From JBCCIM01 sp965263205 (GTDB lineage: Bacteria; Bacteroidota; Rhodothermia; Rhodothermales; JAHQVL01): DNA of 64,000 nt. The notes under the pieces are model-generated. The model saw nothing but the letters and a program-made list of their open reading frames with translations, was not told where the DNA came from and made no database searches. Each line of letters opens with the position of its first letter. Position 1 is the first letter of the stretch. The stretch is taken from positions 124,001-188,000 of the forward strand of contig CBDHHF010000003.1 in NCBI GenBank assembly GCA_965263205.1. The letters run 5' to 3'. The position numbers and the translations under genes are program-made. This document shows, in pieces, positions 1 through 9,611 of this stretch.

Positions 1-501
1 ACCGGTGAGCCAATGCCGCCCGCGTTGCTCGAGCGCGTGCTCAATGCCACCAAGTTCAATCAGGGTTTTGCTACCGTAGAATTCCTGAACTCAGGTTTTG
101 TCGACCTCGCCTACCACTTGAATACCGATCCTGCTTCACTGGCAATCGACACATTCGAAAACGAAGTGCTGTCCAGCCGAGACAATTTGGACGACATTCC
201 GATGCGTCACCGCTCGACCCATTTCTTGCACTCGTTTGCGGGTGAAGGATATTCGTCTGGCTATTACAGCTACCTGTGGGCCGGCGTGCTGGACAACGAC
301 GGGTTCGCTGCCTTTGAAGAAGCCGGCGACATTTTCGATCCGGAGCTCGCTCAGAAGCTATACGAATACGTCTTCTCAGCTGGCGACAAACAGCCTGCCA
401 TGGAATCCTACATCGGCTTCCGCGGCCGCGAACCAAACGTGGATGCCTTGCTGCGTAACCGCGGCTTTGCCGTGACGGACTCCAGTGAGCCCGGGAGCTA
501 G
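1..501 (+). CDS. C-terminal end of an M3-family peptidyl-dipeptidase (Dcp-like), partial
   Basis: The frame is open from the first base, so the gene starts upstream of the window; the first ATG at 13 is only an internal methionine. The visible 166 residues match the C-terminal helical part of M3 zinc metallopeptidases of the Dcp/oligopeptidase type. The segments GEPMPPALLERVL, KFNQGFATVEF, HSFAGEGYSSGYYSYLWAGVLDNDGF and the tail FRGREPNVDALLRNRGF are the usual final landmarks of Dcp. The HEXXH zinc site lies upstream and cannot be seen. Family function is removal of dipeptides from peptide C-termini. Dcp versus oligopeptidase A cannot be fully separated, but the GREP-x-VDALLR tail favours Dcp. 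Confidence 0.9.
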   Translation, partial: TGEPMPPALLERVLNATKFNQGFATVEFLNSGFVDLAYHLNTDPASLAIDTFENEVLSSRDNLDDIPMRHRSTHFLHSFAGEGYSSGYYSYLWAGVLDNDGFAAFEEAGDIFDPELAQKLYEYVFSAGDKQPAMESYIGFRGREPNVDALLRNRGFAVTDSSEPGS

Positions 502-725
502 CTTTTCATGCAGGCAGGTTATCAAAACCCTGGACCGGAGTAGTCTTGAATTCTTCATAAGGACGCTCAAACTATGCAAAGGAACTCCAGGAAGCCCTGA
601 TTCTTGCGCCACTGCCCCATCGCATTGCTTATCTTAACGAAAGAGCAGGCGGTCTATTCCTTTCCTCGATTTACGACCACAAGATGCCTCTCAACACAAC
701 CAGATAAACCAATCATTGACACCTC

Positions 726-1121
726 ATGAAAGACATCCCTGGAATCGACGAAGACGGCAATCCTAAAAACGGCCCCTTTGAGCTCTACTTCAAGAACGGC
801 CTGGTTTCTTGCCAAGGCGCGTTCGACAATGGGAAAAAATCTGGGGAATGGAAATACTTTCTCAACAACGGTCAACTACAATCCTCTGGAAATTACAAAG
901 ATGGCAAAATCACAGGTCGCTGGAAGTGGTTCTTCAAAACGGGCGAACCGCGAGCCATTGGCGGCTTCGACGATGAAGAACAAAAACACGGTTTATGGAA
1001 AAGATACCATGCCAATGGCCAACTATGGGACGAGGGTCGATTCGAGCATGGCAAAAAGAAAGGCACATGGAAGGTGTATGATAAGACAGGAGCACTGACA
1101 AAGACGCAGACCTTCAAGTAA
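726..1121 (+). CDS. MORN-variant repeat protein (YwqK-like)
   Basis: A 131-residue cytoplasmic protein without signal peptide, built from about five copies of a short beta-hairpin repeat. The repeats read roughly G-x-W-K-x-(Y/F)-(F/Y)-x-N-G-(Q/L) and occur as NGPFELYFKNG, SGEWKYFLNNG, TGRWKWFFKTG, HGLWKRYHANG and KGTWKVYDKTG. This is the pattern of MORN_2 repeats as in YwqK. YwqK is annotated as an antitoxin for YwqJ deaminase toxins, but no toxin gene is adjacent here, so a free-standing repeat protein is the safer reading. The ATG at 726 directly precedes the first repeat. Binding partner unknown. Confidence 0.75.
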   Translation: MKDIPGIDEDGNPKNGPFELYFKNGLVSCQGAFDNGKKSGEWKYFLNNGQLQSSGNYKDGKITGRWKWFFKTGEPRAIGGFDDEEQKHGLWKRYHANGQLWDEGRFEHGKKKGTWKVYDKTGALTKTQTFK

Positions 1122-1195
1122 TACGCCACAGTCGTCAATCCAGACGCTTGTCTTTTGGTCTCCTACACTGCAATCAACGGTTAAATCACTTTGCC

Positions 1196-2020
1196 ATGTT
1201 GCGTTATACGCTACTATTTATTGCCCTTTGCGTCGTGTTCGTTTTTTGGGTCTTGCCAGTAGAAACTGAAGCGCCTGAAAACACAGCCATAAAACCGTTG
1301 ATCTCAGCCACGGAGGTACTGGAGCAGTCGGGGTATGATGGGATTGTGCTGATCTATGACCTGAATAAAGATGTGTTCTGGGCGAGCCAACCTGACAGGA
1401 TTGAGGAGCAATTTATCCCCGCATCAACCTTTAAAATTTTCAGCTCGCTGGTTGCGCTTGAAACGGGCATATTACCAGACAAAGAAACGGTAATGCAATG
1501 GGATGGCGTAGAACGGAGCCGGCCCGAGATCAACAAAGACTTAAAACTTGCAGAGGCGTTTCAAGTCTCCGCTGTGCCGCATTACCAGGAGCTTGTTCGC
1601 AGGATAGGCGCAAGTCGCATGCAGGCTTTTGTGGATTCGGCTGCCTACGGTAATCGGGACCTCTCAGGTGGTATTGATCAATTCTGGTTAACGGGCGCGT
1701 TGCGAATCTCTCCCAAAGAACAAATAATGATGTTGCGGAGCCTGCATGCAGATGAACTGCCTTTTTCTCCTGAGGCCATGGACACCGTCAAAGAAATCAT
1801 GATCACGGAAACGGGTGAAGGGTATGTGATTCGCGCCAAGACTGGCTGGGGAATCCCTGATGGCACTGTAAACACGGGCTGGTGGGTTGGCTGGATTGAA
1901 ACGAACGACAACACACATTTCTTTGCCACGGTTATTCAATCAAACAATCCAGGCCAAGACTTTGGGGCTGCACGACGGACAATCACCAAAGAGGTGCTGC
2001 AACGCATGGGCGTCTTGTAA
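1196..2020 (+). CDS. Class D (OXA-type) serine beta-lactamase
   Basis: Predicted periplasmic beta-lactam hydrolase. All class D signatures are present: S77-T-F-K80 in the context PASTFK (nucleophile serine and carboxylatable lysine), a later S-A-V box (motif S-x-V), YGN, Q-F-W-L, and K-T-G-W followed by WWVGW. Residues 5-20 form a hydrophobic signal or anchor segment. An upstream in-frame non-ATG start at 1148 would add 16 charged residues ahead of the signal, so the ATG at 1196 is preferred, giving 274 residues, the usual OXA length. It stands alone, with no regulator or mobile element next to it, which suggests a resident chromosomal enzyme. BlaR-type sensor domains share the fold, but no sensor or membrane protease part is attached. 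Confidence 0.9.
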   Translation: MLRYTLLFIALCVVFVFWVLPVETEAPENTAIKPLISATEVLEQSGYDGIVLIYDLNKDVFWASQPDRIEEQFIPASTFKIFSSLVALETGILPDKETVMQWDGVERSRPEINKDLKLAEAFQVSAVPHYQELVRRIGASRMQAFVDSAAYGNRDLSGGIDQFWLTGALRISPKEQIMMLRSLHADELPFSPEAMDTVKEIMITETGEGYVIRAKTGWGIPDGTVNTGWWVGWIETNDNTHFFATVIQSNNPGQDFGAARRTITKEVLQRMGVL

Positions 2021-2065
2021 CCAAAGGGGTGTCTGGCATGCGGGATTTAACACGCAATAGGCTGC

Positions 2066-2888
2066 TCAATTTTCTGCTCGCACTTCGTCCATGAACGTGC
2101 GCATCCACATCCAGTAAGATGGTCCGGTTATACTGGTGATGTTGTTATGCCCTGCCCCGGGCACGGTGTGAAACGTTTTCTGATCGTGTGGATACGCCTC
2201 GAACAGCCGGCGCCCCATATCGACAGGAATCACACGATCAACATCCCCATGAATGAATAGTGCGGGTGCGTTGATATTGGATAGCTTGCCCAGCGAATCC
2301 AACGGTTTCCCCCGCAATCCCTGCCAGCCACCCGAGTCCCATCTGCCCAGCCATATCCCGGCCACTTGTAAACGGAGACACTAACATGAGGCCGGCTAAC
2401 ACCCGGTTCTGCGCAAGGTCAATTGCTATGGCTGACCCGAGTGAGCGCCCCAGCAGAAAAATCTGTTGTTCAGCAAAGCCAAGTGAATCGCGAGCATAAG
2501 TTAGCGCTGCCTCTGCATCCAGATAGACGCCTTCCTCACTCACGCGCCCCTCGCTTTTGCCGTATCCTCTGTAGCTGAGTAACATGACATTTGAAGCCGT
2601 TTCTACCGATAGTCGCTCCAGATCATGCAGCCTGCCATACGCATTCCCGGCATTACCATGGAAGAACAAAACCAGGCGATTGCTTGCAGGATGCCGCTTA
2701 ACAAATGCCTGAAGTTTTGTCTCATCCTGCGCGTCAAAAAACACCTCTTCAATTCCAGGAAGAGGTAAGGTTGATGGGATTACCTTACTGGGGTGGAATG
2801 CCATCGTATTGACAAGAAATGCGGGAAGGTACAGCACAAGCAACACAAGACATATCGAAACAACGGCAAGAATGACAACCAATCGCAT
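2066..2888 (-). pseudogene. Alpha/beta hydrolase of the Bem46/FrsA-like type, broken by one frameshift
   Basis: The N-terminal part (2888 down to about 2314) carries a membrane or signal helix at residues 1-22, an oxyanion HGNAGN motif and the nucleophile elbow GRSLGS, then SPFTSGRDM. The C-terminal part continues in another frame down to 2066 with INAPALFIHGDVDRVIPV (acid loop) and GAGHNN (catalytic His). Read together they give one ordinary hydrolase of about 270 residues. The switch can be placed at the C5 run at 2309-2313 (G5 on the coding strand), where a one-base change restores KPLDSLGKLS. It may be a sequencing error or a recent mutation. The substrate is not predictable. Confidence 0.75.
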
Positions 2889-3077
2889 AGATAAAACAAT
2901 CTGCTGGTAACCAGGACAATACTGTTCTTAACTTCATCCCTGACATTGAGTTCAGCTGGAGCAGGTACCTGGCCTTGCGCTGCACGATTGTGTCGTGTAG
3001 CTTTGAGCGTACAGTGAGTCGTTTCAGCCAAAGCATTAAGCTGTTCTTTCCCCTCGCCAAATCCATCTGGAATTATT

Positions 3078-4772
3078 ATGTTGAAGCTTGTAGTGCACAT
3101 TCTTCTGTTATCCTCAGCATTCCTCTTGGGATGCAGCACCGAGCCGCCTTCAGATAAAGCACAGCAGCCGCCCAATGTGTTGCTCATCGTTGTGGATGAC
3201 ATGGGCTTCAATGACCTGGGTATTTTCGGCAGCGAAATCGACACCCCCAACCTTGACGCGTTGGCCCGCGACGGGGTCATTCTTACAGATTTCCACGTTG
3301 CCCCAACCTGCTCACCCACGCGTGCTATGCTCCTTTCAGGCACGGACCATCACATTGCCGGCCTGGGTAGCATGGCTGAATCCAATATCCCTAACCACCA
3401 GGGCAAGCCGGGGTACGAAGGGTATTTAAACTTTCGGGTTGCTGCATTACCCGAGTTGTTCAAAGATGCCGGCTACAACACGTATATGACAGGCAAGTGG
3501 CATCTTGGACTGACCGCAGAAACCAGTCCAGCTGCCCGCGCCTTCGACAAGTCCTTTGCCTCGCTACAAAGCGGCGGCGGCCACTTTGCCAACATGCTAC
3601 CCATTGTTGGCCCCGGTATCGCCATGTACAGGGAAGATCATGAAATGGTCGAAACGCTACCGGAAGATTTCTACTCGACGCGCTTTTTCACGGAACGCAT
3701 GATCGAGTATCTCGAAGAGGGTCGCGCCGACGGCAATCCGTTTTTCGCCTACCTCGCATACACTGCCCCCCACTGGCCGCTTCAGGCACCACAGGCGTCT
3801 ATCGCCAAATATCAGGGTGTGTACGACGCCGGCTATGATGCCCTTCGCGATCAGCGTCTGCAACAACTCAAAGACCTCGGCTGGGTATCCACTGATACCG
3901 AACCTTTCCCAAGACTACAGGGTGAGCCGGCCTGGGAGGCGCTACCTGCTCAAGAGCAACGTTACCAGGCAAAACTCATGGAAATCTATGCCGCGATGAT
4001 TGACGACATCGACGTATACGTCGGGCGTATCATCGATTACTTAAAATCGATTGAAGCGTACGATAATACCCTCATTTTTTTCATGTCCGACAACGGCCCA
4101 GAGGCACACCACCTTGAGGTTGGCTGGCCGAGCCTTGAAGTGTGGACAGCGGCGTGTTGCGACAATTCGTATGCGAACATCGGCAACGCCGATTCTTACG
4201 TCTGGTACGGACCAAATTGGGGGCAGGCCGGCAATGTGCCTTCGCGCATGTACAAAGGATTCACGAGCCAGGGAGGCATCCGCGTGCCGGCGTTTTTCCA
4301 CTTCCCCAAGACCATCCGTTCGGCAGCTACGTCGGACGGCTTAACAACGGTTCAGGATGTAATGCCAACGTTGCTCGACGCTGCCGGCATCGACCACCCT
4401 GGCGCTGGTGACTACCGTGGACGCGAGATCGTCGCGATGCAAGGCCGCTCGATGATGCCCCTCCTTACCGGAGCCAGCGAAACGATTCGGCAGCCAGACG
4501 AATACCTCGGATGGGAGCTCTATGGCAAGCGCGCCATCCGTCAGGGCGATTGGAAAATCACATACCTGCCCAGGCACAAGCTCCGCGACGGCGTAATTCC
4601 AGCAACGGTAAAGACAGACACCTGGCAATTATACAATCTCGCTGAAGACCCCGGTGAGATGCAGGATCTATCTACAACGCATCCCGAGAAACTGGCTGCG
4701 ATGATCACGCTCTGGGAGGACTATGTTGCACGCAACAACGTGATACTGCCCGATCAAACGAGTGGGTATTGA
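3078..4772 (+). CDS. Sulfatase (formylglycine-dependent arylsulfatase), lipoprotein
   Basis: A 564-residue S1-family sulfatase that hydrolyses sulfate esters. A lipobox LLG-C19 ends the signal peptide, so the enzyme is probably lipid-anchored on the periplasmic or outer face. The metal aspartates are in VVDDMGFND (residues 38-46). The catalytic box is C78-S-P-T-R, where Cys78 is expected to become formylglycine. The motif TGKWHLG follows, and SDNGPEAHH contributes late metal ligands. The insertion and size resemble arylsulfatases acting on small or polysaccharide sulfates. No maturase (anaerobic or FGE type) is nearby. The 5' end overlaps nothing; the ATG at 3078 gives a clean signal peptide. 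Confidence 0.93.
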   Translation: MLKLVVHILLLSSAFLLGCSTEPPSDKAQQPPNVLLIVVDDMGFNDLGIFGSEIDTPNLDALARDGVILTDFHVAPTCSPTRAMLLSGTDHHIAGLGSMAESNIPNHQGKPGYEGYLNFRVAALPELFKDAGYNTYMTGKWHLGLTAETSPAARAFDKSFASLQSGGGHFANMLPIVGPGIAMYREDHEMVETLPEDFYSTRFFTERMIEYLEEGRADGNPFFAYLAYTAPHWPLQAPQASIAKYQGVYDAGYDALRDQRLQQLKDLGWVSTDTEPFPRLQGEPAWEALPAQEQRYQAKLMEIYAAMIDDIDVYVGRIIDYLKSIEAYDNTLIFFMSDNGPEAHHLEVGWPSLEVWTAACCDNSYANIGNADSYVWYGPNWGQAGNVPSRMYKGFTSQGGIRVPAFFHFPKTIRSAATSDGLTTVQDVMPTLLDAAGIDHPGAGDYRGREIVAMQGRSMMPLLTGASETIRQPDEYLGWELYGKRAIRQGDWKITYLPRHKLRDGVIPATVKTDTWQLYNLAEDPGEMQDLSTTHPEKLAAMITLWEDYVARNNVILPDQTSGY

Positions 4773-5014
4773 GCTGGTATTTAAAATGAAAGGGAGCACC
4801 ATCCCACTCATGAGCAAAATTACACGCTGTCCTACATCACCAGAAAATTGCAGCTTTCCGCATCAAATCGTGAGATCGTGTTGTGATATTTTCAAAGGTA
4901 ATTTTTAATTGTTTTCCAGTACAATTCTGAAACTGCTCAAGGGATATTCGTATGAGTGGTAAAGCAATACAATACTGTTTAATACGACTCTCCCACACCT
5001 TCACAACTAGTCTG

Positions 5015-5884
5015 ATGAGCAAATTAATCGCGTTCTTTGGCACCTTGCTATTGTCAATTACACCAGCTTATACACTAGCACAGAACTATGAAGTATCTGA
5101 TACGATATTTTATCCGGCCACAGGAGAATCCCGAGACGTAGTAATTGTAATGCTTGGGGGGTCTGAAGGAGGTATGCCAAACTACTATGACACGGACGGC
5201 CTAACTGCAGCGGGGTACTCGTGTCTTATTGTAGGGTATTTTCGTACCCCAAACACACCAGATCGCCTTCAGATGATTCCTCTGGAATATTTTGAACACG
5301 TTCTTGATGGGTTGCAGTCAATGCCCGAGGTATCTGGGAAAAAGATTGTAGTCTGGGGAGGATCCAAAGGAGGCGAATTAGCGCTGCTACTCGCTTCAAG
5401 ATACAATCGTATAGAGGGCGTGATTGCGGCTGTCCCAAGCGCTGTCGTGTTCCAGGGAATAGGTGCACAGCGCGTATCTAGCTGGTCTTATGAAGGTATT
5501 GCGATCCCGTTTGTGCCCTATGTGGATTACGACTGGAGTACAATTGTTGACGCGCAATACATAGACATGTACGAGCAGTCACTTGATCAGACGGAAGCTG
5601 TTAAACAGGCTATGATTGAGGTCACTAACATTAATGGACCTATTTTATTACTGACGGGCAAAGAAGACACAATGTGGCCATCCAGTGAAATGGGAGACAT
5701 GGTAATTGAGCGGTTAGCTGAGCAAGGATTTGAACATGGGTATTGGCATTTTGCCTATGACGATGCAGGTCATACATTAAATGAGAACCATATGATGGGT
5801 GGCACAAAAGAAGGGAATAAAAAGGCCAGGATAGATGCAAAGCAAAGAGTCATGACCTTTCTGCACAACATATCTGGAGATTAA
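5015..5884 (+). CDS. Exported alpha/beta hydrolase with acyl-CoA thioesterase/BAAT-type C-terminal fold
   Basis: A 289-residue exported protein. The ATG at 5015 begins a clear signal peptide (MSKLIAFFGTLLL... ending TLAQ); an in-frame ATG at 4952 would bury it behind 21 residues. The motifs are VVIVMLGGSEGG (oxyanion region), WGGSKGGELALLLA (nucleophile Ser in G-G-S-K-G-G), LLLTGKEDTMWPS (acid) and DDAGHTLN (His). The order and spacing match BAAT_C/acyl-CoA thioester hydrolase-like proteins, though export makes CoA substrates unlikely; an ester or peptide substrate is more plausible. The gene looks more A+T-rich than its neighbours and I see no GCCGGC hexamer in it, which hints at a separate origin. 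Confidence 0.78.
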   Translation: MSKLIAFFGTLLLSITPAYTLAQNYEVSDTIFYPATGESRDVVIVMLGGSEGGMPNYYDTDGLTAAGYSCLIVGYFRTPNTPDRLQMIPLEYFEHVLDGLQSMPEVSGKKIVVWGGSKGGELALLLASRYNRIEGVIAAVPSAVVFQGIGAQRVSSWSYEGIAIPFVPYVDYDWSTIVDAQYIDMYEQSLDQTEAVKQAMIEVTNINGPILLLTGKEDTMWPSSEMGDMVIERLAEQGFEHGYWHFAYDDAGHTLNENHMMGGTKEGNKKARIDAKQRVMTFLHNISGD

Positions 5885-6071
5885 CGATAACCAATAAGGA
5901 ATCTCTGAAAGACTTGAGCCCTGCGTGCGCCAGAGCAAGAGGTATTGAAGATCGAGACATGTCGCCACAAGGAAGGACTACATGACATAAACCCTGTTTC
6001 AATGGATTTCTGGGGCCAACTCGCTAAATAAGCCAGCTTTTACGCAATCTGACTAAACCAACACTACTCGT

Positions 6072-6854
6072 TTATTCATCGATTTTGTAGACTTCCTCCT
6101 GAAACTCGCCATCGACGTAGTAGATGTGTTTTACAAGCTCGCCTTCTTCAAAGACAAACTTCACCTGCACATTTTCGTAGTGGAAATAGAACAAGTGTTC
6201 TGCTTCCGGGAGTAATTCGGCATTCCAGACAACCTCCCCTTCTTTCAGATCGCTGATACGTAAAATATTTCCCTCTCGCTTGATGTTCACGATGCGATCT
6301 TCTGCCTGAAAATTGCCTTCGTATACGTTGAGCGTCGCTTCATCGAGCGCAATTTCTCCCAATCCCAACGGAGCGTGATCATAGCTGAGCACGCGGGCTA
6401 TTTTCCAATCGTCATCTACGTGTTTCCAGATAATGGTGAACTTGGCGCGCCCAACCAACTTTTCTGTCCCGTCATTGATTTGAAGATGGAAAACGTGATC
6501 ACCCGTTTGTATGGCTCCATAATTTGGCAGTGGATACACCTCCATGGTGCCAGGCGTTAACTCCCTCCTTAACGGCTGTCGTTTTCGCTGTTCGCCACAA
6601 AAGATTTCCATGTCGGCCATTTCACGATCCCTCGGTGTTGTTAAGCCGGCCCGGTCGTGGTAACCCTCATAGTCTTCTGTAAGAAAAGACGCGTATTTCT
6701 CCAGATCACATGCATTCTGAGCTGCAAAGAACAGGCTATCCATGCGAACGATGGCCTGATAGAGTTCTGGCGAAGTCTGCCCCCAAACAGAAGGGGCCGA
6801 GATCATTAAAAACAAGAACGCGAAGATACTGCTGTGTAAAACAACTCTCATCAT
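6072..6854 (-). CDS. Exported NTF2-like (DUF4440) protein
   Basis: 260 residues with an N-terminal signal peptide ending near SVWGQ (residue about 26). Residues about 35-165 follow the SnoaL/DUF4440 cone fold pattern: a first helix with FFAAQNACDLEKYASFLTEDYEGYHD, then alternating strands ending in HVFHLQINDG and FTIIWKHVDDDWKIARVLSYDH. The remaining 90 residues form a beta-rich tail (YEGNFQAEDRIVNIKREGNILRI) like those that follow hydrolase or NTF2 domains. No catalytic residues are evident, so the function is unknown. It is transcribed on its own, opposite to the preceding hydrolase. Confidence 0.7.
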   Translation of the reverse strand: MMRVVLHSSIFAFLFLMISAPSVWGQTSPELYQAIVRMDSLFFAAQNACDLEKYASFLTEDYEGYHDRAGLTTPRDREMADMEIFCGEQRKRQPLRRELTPGTMEVYPLPNYGAIQTGDHVFHLQINDGTEKLVGRAKFTIIWKHVDDDWKIARVLSYDHAPLGLGEIALDEATLNVYEGNFQAEDRIVNIKREGNILRISDLKEGEVVWNAELLPEAEHLFYFHYENVQVKFVFEEGELVKHIYYVDGEFQEEVYKIDE

Positions 6855-6984
6855 GGCAGCTAGACAGAAAGGTTAGGGGGCTGTTGCTGGCAAACGACTC
6901 GGGAATGCAGCAGGTTACAACACATGGCAACGATTTGCACGCGTAGCTGAGAAACACCGTTTCAAGGATACCACCAACACAAGC

Positions 6985-7497
6985 TTACTCGTTTACGGCG
7001 GATTCAGCCTCCAATAGCTGTTGCTTGTATTCCGCTATTCTTCCATGGGCATTGGTATCTATCAATAGAATAACCACCATCATTGCAATCGTTGTGATAC
7101 CAATTGCCCGCCAGGTGGGTTTATCGACAAATACGAACAATAACGCAGCTACCACAATAATCAGCGGGATGATTTTAAAAACGATGTTTTGGTATTCATG
7201 CATCGTTTTTTCGCTTCGGACAATTTCAGATTTCACGAAGGCCGCGGCATCGCTACTATGCGCACCGGGGAAATCGGCCAACCGTGCCTTGTTGGAATAC
7301 ACCAACCCTAAACCAATGACCAGAAGCAACGTGCCGGCTACCAGCGTCGGCACGGGAAATGCCTTCGCAATCTCGGTTTTACCCCACTGCCAAAACCCTA
7401 AACTCCCCAACAAAAAGAGGATGCCAAAGAGAATGAAAAACGATGAAGAAAACACTTCGGCTTTCGCCCAATCGGTTGCAATTTTCAGTATATCCAT
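6985..7497 (-). CDS. Four-helix integral membrane protein of unknown function
   Basis: 170 residues. Hydrophobic spans are visible at about residues 17-37, 48-67, 107-127 and 130-147, with a soluble loop (ARLADFPGAHSSDAAAFVKSE...) between the second and third. The first loop is rich in Lys and Glu. No family motif was recognised. It lies 30 bp downstream of the SDR gene on the same strand and could be cotranscribed with it. Confidence 0.6.
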   Translation of the reverse strand: MDILKIATDWAKAEVFSSSFFILFGILFLLGSLGFWQWGKTEIAKAFPVPTLVAGTLLLVIGLGLVYSNKARLADFPGAHSSDAAAFVKSEIVRSEKTMHEYQNIVFKIIPLIIVVAALLFVFVDKPTWRAIGITTIAMMVVILLIDTNAHGRIAEYKQQLLEAESAVNE

Positions 7498-7526
7498 ACC
7501 ATCCCTATTTTTCTAAACGCAATGCT

Positions 7527-8480
7527 TTACAACTTCCATGTAAACCCTGTCTCCTTTTCTGACAACGTCCACAGCTTTTCTGCTACGGGTTTATCCAGGG
7601 CATGCGGCTCTAATGTACATGTACCAACCGGGCCCGTCCAATACCCGCGTCCTGTAGGCCCATAAAAACCCTTTTGGTCCAGATCTGGCTCGGTGGCACA
7701 CATCACCTCGGGATACGAACCCTTTTCTGCTGATTGCACAAATGGAGACAGTGTCATCAGAAACCATACAAACCGCATCACCAAGCTGCCACTGGTTGTG
7801 ATCAGTGATGTGGAAGAAGCTCCCGGATGGCAGGCATACACTTTGACTTCGTTCTTGCCGGCCTTTTTCAATCTATCCTGCAACGCATATACAGCCATAA
7901 TCTGCGCCAATTTACTCTGGCTATACACATTGTTGGCATTGTAATTTTCATCCCAGTTTATATCGTCAAACTGGATGGTTTTTATGCCCAGGTTATACCC
8001 CATACTGCCTACAACTACAATGCGCCCTTTAGACGCTTCCAGTCGTGGATAGAGCAACCCTTGCAGCAAGAAATGCCCATAGTGGTTCACACCCAGCTGG
8101 CTTTCAAAGCCATCAACAGTGAACTGCTGTTTAGGTACCTGGGCAATGGCTGCGTTGCAGATGAGCGCATCAATGTGGGGTAGTGTCTCCAGTACCTCTT
8201 CGGCTGCTTCTCGCACGGAAGCCTGTTCAGCCAGGTCCATTCGGATGAATGACACATCTGCGTTGCTACCAAGCTCCTGCTTCAAAGCCGCGATGGCTTC
8301 GGCTGATTTTTTAGGGTTTCGATTCAGCATCACCACCTTAGCTCCCTTCGACAGGAGAATCTTCGATGCTTCAAATCCGGTACCGCTATTGGCACCAGTG
8401 ATAAGGTAAGTTTTGCCGTTGAGAGAGCTGAGGCGCTCCGGTGTCCAGCCTTTAGGTCCAAATTTATTTTGGGTGGTCAT
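7527..8480 (-). CDS. Short-chain dehydrogenase/reductase (protochlorophyllide-reductase-like SDR)
   Basis: 317 residues, cytoplasmic NAD(P)-dependent oxidoreductase. The Rossmann motif is T28-G-A-N-S-G-T-G35, the strand 4 motif is ICNAAIA, and the catalytic pair is Y-S-Q-S-K. The C-terminal extension with YFG-like sequence (GFYGPTGRGYWTGPVG) is typical of the retinol dehydrogenase/POR-like branch often called SDR in Bacteroidota. It diverges from the AraC-type regulator starting at 8690, leaving a 209-bp shared promoter region. Such pairs are usually regulator and target. The substrate is unknown. Confidence 0.88.
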   Translation of the reverse strand: MTTQNKFGPKGWTPERLSSLNGKTYLITGANSGTGFEASKILLSKGAKVVMLNRNPKKSAEAIAALKQELGSNADVSFIRMDLAEQASVREAAEEVLETLPHIDALICNAAIAQVPKQQFTVDGFESQLGVNHYGHFLLQGLLYPRLEASKGRIVVVGSMGYNLGIKTIQFDDINWDENYNANNVYSQSKLAQIMAVYALQDRLKKAGKNEVKVYACHPGASSTSLITTSGSLVMRFVWFLMTLSPFVQSAEKGSYPEVMCATEPDLDQKGFYGPTGRGYWTGPVGTCTLEPHALDKPVAEKLWTLSEKETGFTWKL

Positions 8481-8689
8481 AGTTAAATTGCTTTGTTATT
8501 CGCACGTAGCCGGCGTTTGAGCATAAGGCTCCTGCTAGCGCCTACTGCGTTTATGAACGGCACTTCTTTTTATCAGCCGAAGCAATAATAACTCTCAGCA
8601 AACGACACAAATAGACGTAATAGTCGCTAATACATGCCTATTTGTATCATCCCGATTGTAGCATGCCTGACACAGCGTTATATTGCAGC

Positions 8690-9592
8690 ATGAGCAAGCA
8701 ACAAATCAAGAAATACATTGAAGCGCAGGTCAGCGAAGATGGCATGATGGAAACCGGAGTGAACGGGGTACAGCTTTTCCGGGTTACCACACCGCAACGT
8801 TGCGCCCCAGTGGTATATGAGCCTGCTGTAGTGGCCATTGTAAACGGCGCCAAAGAAGCGATTGTGGATGGCAAGCGGCATGCGTACGACAAGCGGCAGT
8901 ATATGTGCTGCGCCATTTCAATGCCGGCAGAAGCAGGGACACCCTTAGCCTCACCAGACAAGCCCCTCCTGGGCGTCTACATCTCCCTCGATACCAAAGT
9001 AATGACGCAACTGGCCATCGAAATGGAAAGCGCAGCTGGTGCCATTCGAATGCCCAAAGCCGGCCCACTCCCACAAGGTTTTGCGTTGTCTGCGTGGGAT
9101 GACGCATTTACTGAGGCACTTTTACGACTCGTACAGCTGGCTGATAATCCAGCAGATGCTGCCGTTCTCGGAGAAGGCCGGCTTCGTGAGGTGTACTACG
9201 CCATTTTAAAAGGAGAAGCTGGCAATGCAGTGCGACGCGCTTTTGGGGTTGGTAATGAAATCGCGCGAGCCATCGCCTATCTGTCTTCCAACCTCCATGA
9301 AGCGATCACCATCGAAGATATGGCCGCGCAGGCCGGCATGAGCCGCGCCGTGTTCCATCGCAAGTTCAAGCAGGCGACCACAATGTCGCCCATCCAGTTT
9401 GTGAAAGCCATGCGGCTTAATACAGCAGCCATGATGATTGCAGCAGGCAAAAACGTCAGCGAAGCAGCCATGGACGTGGGTTATGTGAGCCCCTCACAAT
9501 TTAGCAGAGAGTTTAAGCGTATGTACGGCCAGTCGCCCAAACAGTGGCGACATTCCAAATTACAGGCTTCATTTTCAGCTTCGCGGGTTTAA
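8690..9592 (+). CDS. AraC-family transcriptional regulator
   Basis: About 300 residues. The N-terminal part (to about residue 165) is the AraC_N type (PF06719-like) with the phrase VYEPAVVAIVNGAKEAIVDG. The C-terminal 100 residues hold two helix-turn-helix motifs: ITIEDMAAQAGMSRAVFHRKFK and VSEAAMDVGYVSPSQFSREFKR, then YGQSPKQWR. The start was chosen at ATG 8690 (MSKQQIKKYIEA); alternatives at 8663 (ATG) and 8642 (TTG) would add 9 or 16 residues. It is transcribed divergently from the SDR gene, which is its likely target. Confidence 0.9.
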   Translation: MSKQQIKKYIEAQVSEDGMMETGVNGVQLFRVTTPQRCAPVVYEPAVVAIVNGAKEAIVDGKRHAYDKRQYMCCAISMPAEAGTPLASPDKPLLGVYISLDTKVMTQLAIEMESAAGAIRMPKAGPLPQGFALSAWDDAFTEALLRLVQLADNPADAAVLGEGRLREVYYAILKGEAGNAVRRAFGVGNEIARAIAYLSSNLHEAITIEDMAAQAGMSRAVFHRKFKQATTMSPIQFVKAMRLNTAAMMIAAGKNVSEAAMDVGYVSPSQFSREFKRMYGQSPKQWRHSKLQASFSASRV

Positions 9593-9611
9593 TCTTTGCC
9601 ACGAGCAACGC

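Noticed and set aside
2780..3343. 187-codon minus-strand frame
   Set aside because: Overlaps the starts of two clear genes in other frames and shows no family features.
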